A program made the position numbers and the translations under genes. The notes under the pieces were generated by a model that was not told the origin of the DNA, ran no database searches, and worked only from the letters and a program-made list of their open reading frames with translations. Source: Candidatus Bipolaricaulota bacterium (lineage in GTDB: Bacteria; Bipolaricaulota; Bipolaricaulia; RBG-16-55-9; DRXL01). From it: a DNA stretch of 48,649 nucleotides. The first letter of the stretch is position 1; every line of letters starts with the position of its first letter. Positions 7,722 through 15,382 of the stretch are shown here, in pieces. Where the stretch lies: contig CALLJK010000026.1 in the NCBI GenBank assembly GCA_938091745.1, forward strand, positions 1-48,649, read 5' to 3'.

Positions 7722-8503
7722 TTCGCTTAGAAAGCGTACAATTGGGCTATGACGGGCGCTTGGTGCTGCGCGATCTGAACGTGGAGATCGTGCCTAGGGA
7801 GATCTTCGGGCTTGTGGGACCCAACGGCTCTGGCAAGACGACGCTCTTGCGTGCAATCTCCGGGAGACTGCCCCCACAGCAGGGCGCGATCTATCTTGAT
7901 TTTCGTCATCTGAGCGATTTGTCTTCTCAAGAGCTGGCGCGCGAGCTGGCAGCACTCGAGCAAGAGATCTCGTGCTCGTTCGATTTCACAGTGAGAGAGG
8001 TTGTTGAATTGGGGCGACTGCCCCATCGAGAGCGCTGGCAACGACTCTCCGCGCAAGATCGCGAGATCGTCACTCGCGCACTGGCACGGACGCATACCCT
8101 AGAGTTTGCTGATAGAGGGATTCACAGTCTGAGTAGCGGGGAGCGCCAGCGGGTTTGGCTTGCGCTCGCTTTGGCTCAAGAACCCAAAGTCTTGCTGCTA
8201 GATGAGCCGACAGCTCATCTTGATTTAAATTATCAGATTGAGATCATGGAGCTGGTGCGCTCGTTAGCCAAAGAACAAAACTTGACGGTGCTCGTCTCGC
8301 TGCATGATCTTAACTTGGCGTTGCACTATACGGATCGTGTTGCTCTGCTTAGTGAGGGGCGAGTCGTCGCTCTTGGGGAGCCGGAGCGCGTGCTTACAGA
8401 AGAACTGATCGAACAAGTCTTTCGGACACGGGTGCGCATCGTGGACGGTACAGGGGAGAGATATATTGTCCCTCTGGGGAGCCGTCAGGGAGTTCTCTCA
8501 TGA
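7718..8503 (+). CDS. btuD: Cobalamin/iron-chelate ABC transporter ATP-binding protein
   Basis: This 261-residue ABC ATPase has Walker A GPNGSGKT at 34-41, the signature LSSGERQR near residue 138, Walker B VLLLDEPT, and the switch His in SLHDLN. The ISCSFDFTVREVVELGR stretch is typical of the FepC/BtuD group. It powers uptake through BtuC. The start overlaps the btuC stop and its own stop overlaps the next start (ATGA both times), so the genes are tightly coupled. Confidence 0.92.
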   Translation: MIRLESVQLGYDGRLVLRDLNVEIVPREIFGLVGPNGSGKTTLLRAISGRLPPQQGAIYLDFRHLSDLSSQELARELAALEQEISCSFDFTVREVVELGRLPHRERWQRLSAQDREIVTRALARTHTLEFADRGIHSLSSGERQRVWLALALAQEPKVLLLDEPTAHLDLNYQIEIMELVRSLAKEQNLTVLVSLHDLNLALHYTDRVALLSEGRVVALGEPERVLTEELIEQVFRTRVRIVDGTGERYIVPLGSRQGVLS

Positions 8504-9408
8504 GGATCGTCTCGCTCTTGCCCAGCGCCACAGAGATCGTTTATGAACTGGGCTTGGGAGACAGATTAGTTGGGGTCTCGCACGACTGCGACTGGCCCCC
8601 CGAAGTGCTGCACAAGCCCAAGCTCAGCCAAGCCGTCGTGCACTCTGATATGCCCAGCGCAGAAATAGACCAGATCGTGCGCGAGCGGCTTCACAGCGGG
8701 CTGAGCGTCTATCACATTGACGCTGAGCTGCTCCAAAAACTCAAGCCCGATCTGATCTTGACGCAGGAGCTGTGCGAAGTCTGCGCGCCGTCGTTTGATG
8801 ATGTACGTCAAGCCGTCAAGCTCTTGCATGGGCAGCCGAAGATTGTCTCGCTCGAGCCGCACACTCTCGAAGATATTTTTGACAATATCTTGACCGTCGG
8901 CGAGGTGACGAGCAGAGAATCTCTAGCTGAGCAGATCGTTGCGAAGTTGCGGCAACGCGTTGAGCGCGTTTGCGAGCAGACGGAGAGAGTAGAGCATCGT
9001 CCGAAGGTCTGCTGCATCGAATGGCTTGAACCTATTATGATCGGCGGGCACTGGGTGCCCCAGATGATCGAATACGCCGGGGGCGAAGATTGGCTGGGCG
9101 AGATCGGCCAGCCGTCGCGCTACGCCGACTGGGAGGAGATTCTCACTTATAACCCGGATATTATCGTGCTGATGCCCTGCGGGTTCTCCATCGAGCGCAC
9201 GCTCAGAGAGATTGACGTGCTCACGGAGCTTGACGGCTGGGAGGAGCTGACGGCTGTCAAGAAGAACCAAGTCTTTATAGTCGAAGCATCGGCATATTTT
9301 AATCGTCCCGGCCCGCGGATCGTGACGGGGTTAGAAATCTTAGCGGAGATCATTCACCCGGAGATCTTCTCTGGGCTGGCGCCGGCGGACGCGATGATGC
9401 GACTCTAG
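8500..9408 (+). CDS. BtuF-like cobalamin-binding protein lacking a signal peptide
   Basis: This 302-residue protein opens MRIVSLLPSATEIVYELGLG and continues VGVSHDCDWPPEV, as in the BtuF-like cobalamin-binding protein family. It contains CEVCAPSFDDV and a C-terminal segment IVEASAYFNRPGPRIVTGLE. There is no signal peptide, so it should stay in the cytoplasm. By inference it could receive or hold imported corrinoid before adenosylation by the next gene product. It is translationally coupled to btuD (ATGA), which excludes a missed upstream start with a leader. Confidence 0.85.
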   Translation: MRIVSLLPSATEIVYELGLGDRLVGVSHDCDWPPEVLHKPKLSQAVVHSDMPSAEIDQIVRERLHSGLSVYHIDAELLQKLKPDLILTQELCEVCAPSFDDVRQAVKLLHGQPKIVSLEPHTLEDIFDNILTVGEVTSRESLAEQIVAKLRQRVERVCEQTERVEHRPKVCCIEWLEPIMIGGHWVPQMIEYAGGEDWLGEIGQPSRYADWEEILTYNPDIIVLMPCGFSIERTLREIDVLTELDGWEELTAVKKNQVFIVEASAYFNRPGPRIVTGLEILAEIIHPEIFSGLAPADAMMRL

Positions 9409-9418
9409 AGGAGGAACT

Positions 9419-9973
9419 ATGGAGCTAAAAAGCGAGATGGGCTTAGTGCAGATGTGGTGGGGGGACGGCAAGGGCAAGACGACGGCTGCTTTAGGGATGG
9501 CGCTGCGCGCGCTGGGGCGGGGCTTTCGCGTGCACTTGATTCAGTTTCTCAAGGGCGGGATTAAGGGGATTGCGGCGTTTGAAGAGTACGGCGAACTGAA
9601 AGCCCTCAAGCGCTTTGAGAATTTTTCGTTTGAGCGCTACGGGATGCCGGAATGGCTCATTGGCAAACCCACAGAGGGGCACATCGAAGCCGGGCGAAAA
9701 GCTCTCGAAGCGACAGCGCGCGCTCTCTCGTCGGGACAATACGATATGGTCATCGTTGATGAATCTCTCTACGCGGTGCAGATGGGCGTGATCTCCTCTG
9801 AAGACTTAATCAAAGTCGTCAAGAGCAAAGCGCCCAAGACCGAGTGCGTGCTCACGGGAAGCCACAAGAGACTTCCCGAAATTGAAGAGATCGCGGACTT
9901 GGTGACTGAGGTGCGCAAGATCAAGCACCCGTTTGATCGAGGGATCAAAGCGCGGGCGGGGACGGAGTTTTAG
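9419..9973 (+). CDS. cobO: Corrinoid (cob(I)alamin) adenosyltransferase
   Basis: This 184-residue protein of the CobA/CobO/BtuR family transfers the adenosyl group of ATP to cob(I)alamin. It shows a P-loop GDGKGKTT at 15-22, the acidic strand DMVIVDES, and the typical C-terminus HPFDRGIKARAGTEF. GAGGAGG precedes the ATG. As the last gene of the corrinoid uptake operon it completes salvage to the coenzyme form. Its stop overlaps the convergent retropepsin gene by 4 bases. Confidence 0.92.
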   Translation: MELKSEMGLVQMWWGDGKGKTTAALGMALRALGRGFRVHLIQFLKGGIKGIAAFEEYGELKALKRFENFSFERYGMPEWLIGKPTEGHIEAGRKALEATARALSSGQYDMVIVDESLYAVQMGVISSEDLIKVVKSKAPKTECVLTGSHKRLPEIEEIADLVTEVRKIKHPFDRGIKARAGTEF

Positions 9974-10389
9974 CCGTCATGGGGAAGCTCCTCGAGAGTG
10001 AGCTTGTTCTGCGCCGCATCTATTGTAACTTTGAACCGATCGAGAAAGTCAGCCCTGCCCAGTAGGAATGGCGCACTAGCGGCATCCACAAACAAGCAGC
10101 GCACAAGCAGCTCTACAGGGCCGATCCGCACAGGGAGATTCCCCAAGCGCGCGCTTGTTCCTCTCAGTTCTATGCCGACAACCTGGGCTTCAGCCAGGGC
10201 TTCCCAGTCCAACCCAACTTCTTCCGCCAAGTGCCGTGGGGCGAGGGAGAAATCGGCTCCGGTATCGAGCAAGAACCGATAGATACGCCATCCATGTCGC
10301 ACGTGCACAGCTACAGGAATCTTTAAATCAGGCAAAACTCCAAAAGGGGTTTGCTTGCGCCCTAGAGGGAATTCAATAAACGTAGGCAC
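9970..10389 (-). CDS. Retropepsin-like aspartic protease, single domain
   Basis: This 139-residue protein is a single clan AA (retropepsin-like) domain. The catalytic motif LLDTGADFS has Asp42, and the second hallmark, a hydrophobic-hydrophobic-Gly strand, appears as FLLGRADFLDRFKVTID. No signal peptide is seen, so it is probably cytoplasmic; like viral proteases it should work as a dimer. Its substrate is unknown. Its start overlaps the 3' end of the small DUF5678-like gene by 17 bases, so the two are co-translated. Confidence 0.78.
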   Translation of the reverse strand: MPTFIEFPLGRKQTPFGVLPDLKIPVAVHVRHGWRIYRFLLDTGADFSLAPRHLAEEVGLDWEALAEAQVVGIELRGTSARLGNLPVRIGPVELLVRCLFVDAASAPFLLGRADFLDRFKVTIDAAQNKLTLEELPHDG

Positions 10390-10567
10390 AGTTGGGGCGT
10401 TCCACGTACTCTATGATCAGATCTTCGTCGTTGTGGACCTCCAGAGCCTCGAGCTGGTTCTGGAGGGCTTCATAGGTAGGCGCACTGGCCAGAATTTGGC
10501 TGTTACGATAAGCAATAAATTGTCCGCCGTAGCGCGCTTGAATCTGCACGTAGTCAAGCTCAGCCAT
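10373..10567 (-). CDS. Small DUF5678-like protein
   Basis: This 64-residue protein has the layout of the DUF5678 family: Tyr-Gly-Gly-Gln-Phe-Ile-Ala-Tyr, a turn, then ILASAPTYEALQNQLE and a final strand DLIIEYVERP. The function is unknown. Start ATG 10567 is preferred over the ATG 18 bases upstream because a TATATT -10 box ends 6 bases before it, which would make the mRNA leaderless; the upstream ATG lies within the promoter. It overlaps the retropepsin gene, suggesting a two-gene module. Confidence 0.68.
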   Translation of the reverse strand: MAELDYVQIQARYGGQFIAYRNSQILASAPTYEALQNQLEALEVHNDEDLIIEYVERPNCAYVY

Positions 10568-10573
10568 GACTTT

Positions 10574-10602
10574 AATATATATCATTGCGAGGTACTCGTC
10601 AA
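10574..10602 (-). promoter_or_regulatory. Sigma70-type promoter of the DUF5678/retropepsin pair
   Basis: Minus-strand TTGACG (plus CGTCAA, 10597-10602), a 17-base spacer, and TATATT (plus AATATA, 10574-10579). Transcription would start at or next to the ATG at 10567. Confidence 0.68.
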
Positions 10603-10612
10603 GGCGGGGAGC

Positions 10613-11597
10613 CTAGTGTTCAGCGTAGAGCTTGCCGGCAAGGAAATCTAACGTTAAGCGCTTGAAGCCTTGAGCTTGGAAGAGGCCACTCCCAACCAAG
10701 ATGGCCCCTGTGAGTTTTCTACCCCCTGCCTTGCCAGAGAGAGCAGGGACACCCCTGAGCTCGATGGTGCCAAGGCGCAGCTGCCGGATCCGGCGGCCTT
10801 CCCGCCAGTCCAACTTCGGAATGAGATCATCGCCTATTCCCGCAACTGCAGATCCCCCTGTGTCAATGAGGCAAGGGAATGGCCCAGCCTCTTCTACAAA
10901 GCCCTCAACTATGGGCATAACGCACCGGAAACCAGCCCACTCTTGCTCCCTCAGCTTTAAGTCTGCGAAGAGAGCTCCAGAGGAGGGCACATATGGGATC
11001 AGCTGGAAGAGAACCGTCCCACGCCTATAATCAAGAGTGATCGCCATGTGTCTTAGGGGCTCCATCCCCAAGAAGCCGTCCAAGGACCAGACTGGTATCC
11101 CCAAGAGCTTCAGGACCAACTGCTTGCCTAATACTAGTATCGGGACTCCGTGGCATTTGAGGCCATGCAGATTGAGTTCGTGGAGCCATCCCAAATATGT
11201 GGGAGTCTCTTGCCCCTCTATGAGCACGTGAGGGCCCTGCTGTGCTAAGAGCACTCCTGCTGTGATGGCTACCCTTGGGCTGAGGGTGGTCAGCACCGCG
11301 CCGGTATCCACTAAGAATAGAGCTTTCACGCCGTTCACGCGTGCGGGGACGAGAAAAGCTCCTGCATAGACTCTTTGGGCTAGGAGAGACCATAGGGAGC
11401 GAACTACAAAGCTGGCCCAATGGGAATTGAGCCGCTTTACCAGCTAGCGACACTGTAATCGGGCCTGTATCTTTCCATTCACCTCTAATTGGTAGCTTAA
11501 TTGAAGAGACTTCAGCTTCCAGTTCTACCACTCGAACTGGAACTGTCCTTGGGGCTATCTGCGCCCAAATCCAAGCGCTCAGTGCTCCTAACACCAC
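10613..11597 (-). pseudogene. Two-domain retropepsin-like protein, frameshifted
   Basis: The C-terminal reading frame (open from 11443 to 10613) encodes two retropepsin-like domains with LVDTGAV and LIDTGGS and ends GFKRLTLDFLAGKLYAEH, nearly identical to the paralogue at 14305. The N-terminal part (11597 to about 11420: hydrophobic anchor GALSAWIWAQIAP and a beta-rich segment) lies in another frame. Translating upstream of the first in-frame GTG at 11338 still gives a domain-like sequence (VYAGAFLVPARVNGVKALF), so the break lies near 11400-11443. This is either a single-base frameshift in a decayed gene or a sequencing error. If repaired, the product is about 330 residues, like its 340-residue paralogue. 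A shorter protein from GTG 11338 (241 residues) could still be made. Confidence 0.7.
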
Positions 11598-11745
11598 AAC
11601 TGTAACTGCTTGCTCTTTAAGGAGTGCATGTGCATCTCTGGGCCCGAGGCCATCGACAGCTTATATGCGCCCAAGCTCAAAATTTTAGAGAGTTTAACTG
11701 CACGGGCAAGACGACAGCGGGGTTCGAGTTGGGCGCAGCTATGGA
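11598..11745. other. Intergenic stretch without recognisable gene
   Basis: Between the frameshifted retropepsin gene and the hydrolase fossil I see no convincing coding signal, RNA gene or terminator. A short open frame on the plus strand has no family resemblance and no ribosome binding site. Confidence 0.5.
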
Positions 11746-11919
11746 TTAATTGTGAGTCCTCAGAAACTCCAGTACATGATAAGAAAAGTTCTCCGTCTCG
11801 TCGATAAAGGGGTGGTGGCTGCTCTCCTCGAGGATGACAAGCTTCACGTTCAAGCCTAGGCTCTCAATTTGATTTGCAGCTCTTGGCCGTGTATTATAAT
11901 GAGCTGCAACGAGGATCAT
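11746..11919 (-). pseudogene. Alpha/beta-hydrolase C-terminal fragment
   Basis: The minus strand encodes a 57-residue frame whose start MILVAAHYNTRPRAANQIES resembles the strand-plus-acid region of alpha/beta hydrolases. It is followed by VKLVILEESSHHPF, the strand with the catalytic His, and by a final helix FSYHVLEFLRTHN. A stop codon lies 8 codons upstream of the ATG in this frame and nothing upstream resembles the nucleophile elbow, so only the last quarter of the fold remains. It looks like the remnant of a gene truncated before or during arrival of the trypsin-like gene, whose 5' end overlaps it. Confidence 0.6.
11873..11900 (+). promoter_or_regulatory. Promoter of the trypsin-like protease gene
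   Basis: TTTGCA (11873-11878), a 16-base spacer and a consensus TATAAT (11895-11900) stand 17 bases before the ATG at 11918. GAGG lies just before the ATG. Confidence 0.6.
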
Positions 11920-12886
11920 GGAAGGGCTATTTCTTCTTGATCACATAGAGCTCCCCTTTGATCGTGCGCGTGTTCTCAAGTCACTGGTGCGCATCACCCC
12001 GCATATCTACTTTGCTGCGGCAGTCTTCGAGCGTGAAGAAGATGCGAAAGCCTTTCGCCCGCCACAAGAGAAGACTTTTCTCGCAGAAGGGGCGGTACTC
12101 TGGCATGTAGCGCTGACGAAAGATCAGCTGGAGCAGATACGCGCCGCACCTGGCTTGCAGCTCCAGCCGGGTTACTTCGAGATCGCCAACGCTTTCGAGG
12201 GGGTGACAAGCTTCCCTAGCCAACGGATCGTGCGCTTAGAAGGGGCTGCCGTAGGGTTCTTCATCTCCCCTGAGGGGCTCTTCCTCACCAACTACCATGT
12301 GATGCGCGAGGATATCGAAGCTGCAGGCCGCACCGCCGGTAGCGCTGACGAGTTTGTCTGTCGCTTCACGTCGTTTGAGGTGCCCATCGTGAAGCGTGGG
12401 CGGATCATGGGCTGGAAGCCCCTCAAGGGCGTGAAGCTCATAAGAAATCTCTCGGCGCAGGAGTGGCAGCAGGGCTACGATGCGGCGCTGTTGCGCGCAC
12501 CTATCAAGGCCCAGGCCTATCTGCCCGTAGCGCATCGTCAGCCCATCTTAGGGGAGGAGATCTGGAGCTTTGGCTTTCCTGTGCGCACCAAGCGCGCTCC
12601 TGAGCGCCTGCAATCTGTTGGTTACCCTGATGCTGACGGAAGCCTGCGGGTCTCTTATGGCAAGATCACGGAGATCCCCAGCGATCATACGTTTGTCTCG
12701 GACAGTGACGGGTTCAACGGTAACAGCGGCTCGCCGGCGCTGACTCGCGAGGGGAAGGTGCTGGGCTACGCGTGGAACGTCTACCCCGAGGGGGAAGCGA
12801 ACCGCCGCGCCGTAGTCTTTGAAGGCGGCACGATCCATATCACCATTGGGCCGGTGATGGAGAAGTTACACATGACCAAAGCTTGA
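11918..12886 (+). CDS. Trypsin-like serine protease
   Basis: This 322-residue protein has a chymotrypsin-fold protease domain over about residues 95-300. The triad is visible as His127 in LTNYHV, Asp188 in YDAALL and Ser270 in GNSGSPAL. The first 90 residues form a separate alpha/beta domain. No signal peptide is evident at the chosen start, so the cellular location is unclear. The closest look is to bacterial V8/DegP-like trypsins, without a PDZ domain. The DNA around it is composed of decayed and duplicated genes, suggesting an accessory segment. Confidence 0.82.
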   Translation: MEGLFLLDHIELPFDRARVLKSLVRITPHIYFAAAVFEREEDAKAFRPPQEKTFLAEGAVLWHVALTKDQLEQIRAAPGLQLQPGYFEIANAFEGVTSFPSQRIVRLEGAAVGFFISPEGLFLTNYHVMREDIEAAGRTAGSADEFVCRFTSFEVPIVKRGRIMGWKPLKGVKLIRNLSAQEWQQGYDAALLRAPIKAQAYLPVAHRQPILGEEIWSFGFPVRTKRAPERLQSVGYPDADGSLRVSYGKITEIPSDHTFVSDSDGFNGNSGSPALTREGKVLGYAWNVYPEGEANRRAVVFEGGTIHITIGPVMEKLHMTKA

Positions 12887-12890
12887 GAAG

Positions 12891-13097
12891 TTAGAGCACT
12901 TCTGCGTGCTGCTCGAACTGCTCCAGCGACAGCCAGAGCCGATGCCCCATCGGGGTCTGTAGCAGAACTTTTTCGCTAGTGTAGCTGAGGACTTCATATT
13001 CGCAGCTACCCAACTTGACTTGGCTGCCCACGGGGCAGATCGCCTCAAGCCATGCGCGTGTCGTTTCCTCTAACATGGGCAAATCTTTCACAGGCAT
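12891..13097 (-). CDS. Small hypothetical protein (68 aa)
   Basis: The frame encodes a 68-residue protein with beta-rich content (VGSQVKLGSCEYEVLSYTSE then KVLLQTPMGHRLWLS). No family is recognised. GAGAGGGTG lies ahead of the ATG at 13097, and the start is inside the 3' end of the reductase gene (53-base overlap), so it would be its translational partner. It is also convergent with the trypsin gene, ending 4 bases from it. It could be a small SH3-like or regulatory protein; confidence is limited because it is short. Confidence 0.5.
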   Translation of the reverse strand: MPVKDLPMLEETTRAWLEAICPVGSQVKLGSCEYEVLSYTSEKVLLQTPMGHRLWLSLEQFEQHAEVL

Positions 13098-14205
13098 TAG
13101 GAATCACCCTCTCTTTCTCCGGCAGACCGAGGGCTGGCCGAAAGCCCGCCCGCCAAGCCCAGCGCTGGGTCAGCGCCACATGCAAGAGATCTACACAACC
13201 TACATGATGGCGGAAATCACGCTCCAGCGCCTGCAAGATGGTCTCAGCAAGACAGGCGAAGACGACACCCTTGGGAAGGCCAAGATCGAATCTCATCTCC
13301 AATCCCGGAACTTGGATATAGCCTCCATTGAGATGCTGCACTCTATCGGACTGCCAAAACGAAGGATGATCAGCATTCGGCGGTTGAGCTAAGTCATATA
13401 CGATTGCCCCTGGCTTGAGCATCTCAGCTGTGAGCTTTAAGCTGGGGCTGTTGGTGACTGTTATGACAATATCGGCTTCATGAAGGGCGTCAAGGTCTGT
13501 AGAGATCATCGTCTCCTTGTCCAAGTAGCCCTTCATGCGATCTAAGAAAGCGAAGAGCATCTCTGAAGCCCGCCCTATCAGCATAAGCCGGTGGCGCCGC
13601 CCTAAGATCTTCGTGAGCGCCTCGCCGATGTTGCCGTAGCAGCCGACGACCGCGATCAGGGGATCTACTAGAGCCAACTGAGCAATGAGCTGCTCAATAT
13701 CTCCACACGCCACGGCGACGGTGTAGGCGTTCCCAGTAGTTAGAGCGAGCTTGGTCCGTCCCACAAGCCAGGTGCCCGCCTTAGTCACGGAGGCTGTCAG
13801 GGCACCCAGGCCCACGATCTTGCAGCCCAGCTTCTCCGCGAGCTTGAGTGCTCTTAAGATCTTCTTCTTTGCCACGATACGCTCAGGAAGCATTTGGTCA
13901 GCCGTTAGCGAGATGCTGATGAGATACCCTGTGGTGCGTCGGCCTAGGGCATCCCGCACAGAGATCTTATCGAGCACGACAGGCCAGTGATAGCGCAGCA
14001 CCCACTCGCGTACCTGCGGAGATAGCTTGCGAAAGAACGGGTAGCGGCGCTCGACGTCATGCAGATCGCGGGGGTGGACGAGAAACGCAAAGTCTGCTGG
14101 GCCGTAGAGTCTGCGCACTAAGAAGCTGGGCAAGAGCAGGGCCAGTCCGTCGCGCAGCGAGCACAGCAATGGGCACAGCCACTTCCGCCAGAGAGAGTTG
14201 GGCAT
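13045..14205 (-). CDS. Long-chain acyl-ACP reductase-like dehydrogenase (AAR family)
   Basis: This 386-residue protein has a Rossmann motif GCYGNIG at 188-194, LTTGNAYTVA at about 156-165 and FACLAETIL with Cys318. These match the conserved features of the cyanobacterial acyl-ACP reductase (GATGDIG, TTGNTHTA, FACFAEAML), in which the Cys in the last motif carries the acyl thioester. The likely activity is NAD(P)H-dependent reduction of a fatty-acyl thioester to an aldehyde. No aldehyde decarbonylase gene is nearby. AAGGAG precedes the ATG. A perfect FNR-type palindrome is centred about 54 bases upstream of the start. The last 20 or so residues extend beyond the family end and overlap the next small gene. 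Confidence 0.75.
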   Translation of the reverse strand: MPNSLWRKWLCPLLCSLRDGLALLLPSFLVRRLYGPADFAFLVHPRDLHDVERRYPFFRKLSPQVREWVLRYHWPVVLDKISVRDALGRRTTGYLISISLTADQMLPERIVAKKKILRALKLAEKLGCKIVGLGALTASVTKAGTWLVGRTKLALTTGNAYTVAVACGDIEQLIAQLALVDPLIAVVGCYGNIGEALTKILGRRHRLMLIGRASEMLFAFLDRMKGYLDKETMISTDLDALHEADIVITVTNSPSLKLTAEMLKPGAIVYDLAQPPNADHPSFWQSDRVQHLNGGYIQVPGLEMRFDLGLPKGVVFACLAETILQALERDFRHHVGCVDLLHVALTQRWAWRAGFRPALGLPEKERVIPNACERFAHVRGNDTRMA

Positions 14206-14252
14206 AGCGACTCCTTGTGCTTTAAGGGTAGCTGAGGGAATGATCAGGCGCT

Positions 14253-14266
14253 TTGATGGGTATCAA
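14253..14266. promoter_or_regulatory. FNR/CRP-family operator upstream of the acyl-ACP reductase-like gene
   Basis: The sequence TTGATGGGTATCAA is a perfect TTGAT-N4-ATCAA palindrome. Reading on the minus strand, TACCCT (plus AGGGTA, 14225-14230) could be the -10 box, placing the palindrome centre about 41-42 bases before the expected transcription start. That is the class II activator position. Confidence 0.65.
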
Positions 14267-14304
14267 TTTATAGCTTGGGAGAGATTGATTTCTGTTAAGA
14301 GCAG

Positions 14305-15324
14305 TCAGCGCTCAGCGTAGAGCTTGCCGGCAAGGAAGTCTAACGTGAGGCGCTTGAAGCCCTTGGCCTTCAAAAGGCCCGCCCCCAATATAACGTCAAT
14401 GCTCCCCTTGGGCAACTTTCCTCCAAGTATGACCTCAAGGTTGATCGCGGGCAGATCCTCCAACTCGATCTCCCCTAGCTTTAAGCGTTTGATGCGGAAC
14501 CGCCCTCGACCCTCTCCATAGGCTTGCGCGATCTGGCCCGAAACCAAGAGCACAGGAGTCGAAGCACCGGTGTCAATCAGCAAGCGGTAGGGCCTAGGGT
14601 CCCCGTTCAGAAATCCCTCCACGTAGTAAAAGCGGACGCGCTCGCCTTCGCTCTCAAACTCTGCCTGCTGGAGCGGCGCTGCAAGCCCCGGCCTCTCTAT
14701 CACCTGGCGCTGGAGGTGCAACCGATGATGCTCTAGGTCCCAGGTGGCAGCAAACTGCTTCAGAAAAGAGAGCCCCACAAATCCCTCGACTTGGAAGAGG
14801 GAAAGCCCTAGAGCCTTCAAGCGATGCCGGGCAGCCACGACCCGCACCAAGGCCCGCTCTACGACCAGCTCTCCCAGCTCGAGCCTGTTCACCACACCAC
14901 GGAAAGAGGGGAATTGACGACCACGCTCAGGGGGGTGGATAGGCGGAGCTTCCGCGATGAGCCGGGCATCTACCGCACGGGCCCTATCCGCATAGAGCAG
15001 AAGGAACTCCTCAGCAAGAACGCCCGAATCCACAACCAGCGTGACATCTTGGTCGTTGATCTTAACGTCTATCAACAGCACGCCAGGGAAGAGACGCGAG
15101 GCCAGCCAATTCCATCGAGAACTCAAGACTCCTTCGGTGCCGTGAAAGACCATCTCTGCTTCGGGTGCGGAGCGCACAGCCTGTCGAAGGGCTTCCAGCT
15201 CTTGGGGCGTCAACTCTTCCCAGACGAGGCGAGCTTGAGTGACGAGCAGGATCAGGAACCCAACGAGCGCTAGAAGGAGCCCTACCGGTATGAACCAAAA
15301 AGCCATTGGACGCTTCATCCCCAT
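14305..15324 (-). CDS. Membrane-anchored tandem retropepsin-like protein
   Basis: This protein of about 339 residues has an N-terminal membrane helix (FWFIPVGLLLALVGFLILLV) and two retropepsin-like domains. The first has LVVDSGV near residue 100, where Ser replaces Thr after Asp, so it may be inactive or altered. The second has LLIDTGAST near residue 250 and ends ILGAGLLKAKGFKRLTLDFL. Two fused domains could form a pseudo-dimer like pepsin. It would be anchored with the domains outside the cytoplasm. Several starts are possible (GTG 15327, ATG 15324, ATG 15318). It has its own promoter at 15354-15382. Confidence 0.72.
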   Translation of the reverse strand: MGMKRPMAFWFIPVGLLLALVGFLILLVTQARLVWEELTPQELEALRQAVRSAPEAEMVFHGTEGVLSSRWNWLASRLFPGVLLIDVKINDQDVTLVVDSGVLAEEFLLLYADRARAVDARLIAEAPPIHPPERGRQFPSFRGVVNRLELGELVVERALVRVVAARHRLKALGLSLFQVEGFVGLSFLKQFAATWDLEHHRLHLQRQVIERPGLAAPLQQAEFESEGERVRFYYVEGFLNGDPRPYRLLIDTGASTPVLLVSGQIAQAYGEGRGRFRIKRLKLGEIELEDLPAINLEVILGGKLPKGSIDVILGAGLLKAKGFKRLTLDFLAGKLYAER

Positions 15325-15353
15325 CACATTATTTATTCGCTGCAGAACAATTT

Positions 15354-15382
15354 ATTATATCCTCAAGATGGAAGAGAAACAA
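15354..15382 (-). promoter_or_regulatory. Promoter of the tandem retropepsin-like gene
   Basis: Minus-strand TTGTTT (plus AAACAA, 15377-15382), a 17-base spacer and TATAAT (plus ATTATA, 15354-15359). Its -35 box touches the stem of the upstream terminator. Confidence 0.68.

Noticed and set aside
11700-11740. GGGGTTCGAGT resembling a tRNA T-arm
   Set aside because: No matching acceptor, D or anticodon stems nearby; no tRNA or rRNA gene was found in the window.
11610-11807. 65-codon plus-strand frame in the gap before the trypsin gene
   Set aside because: No family resemblance and no ribosome binding site; it overlaps the hydrolase fossil on the other strand.
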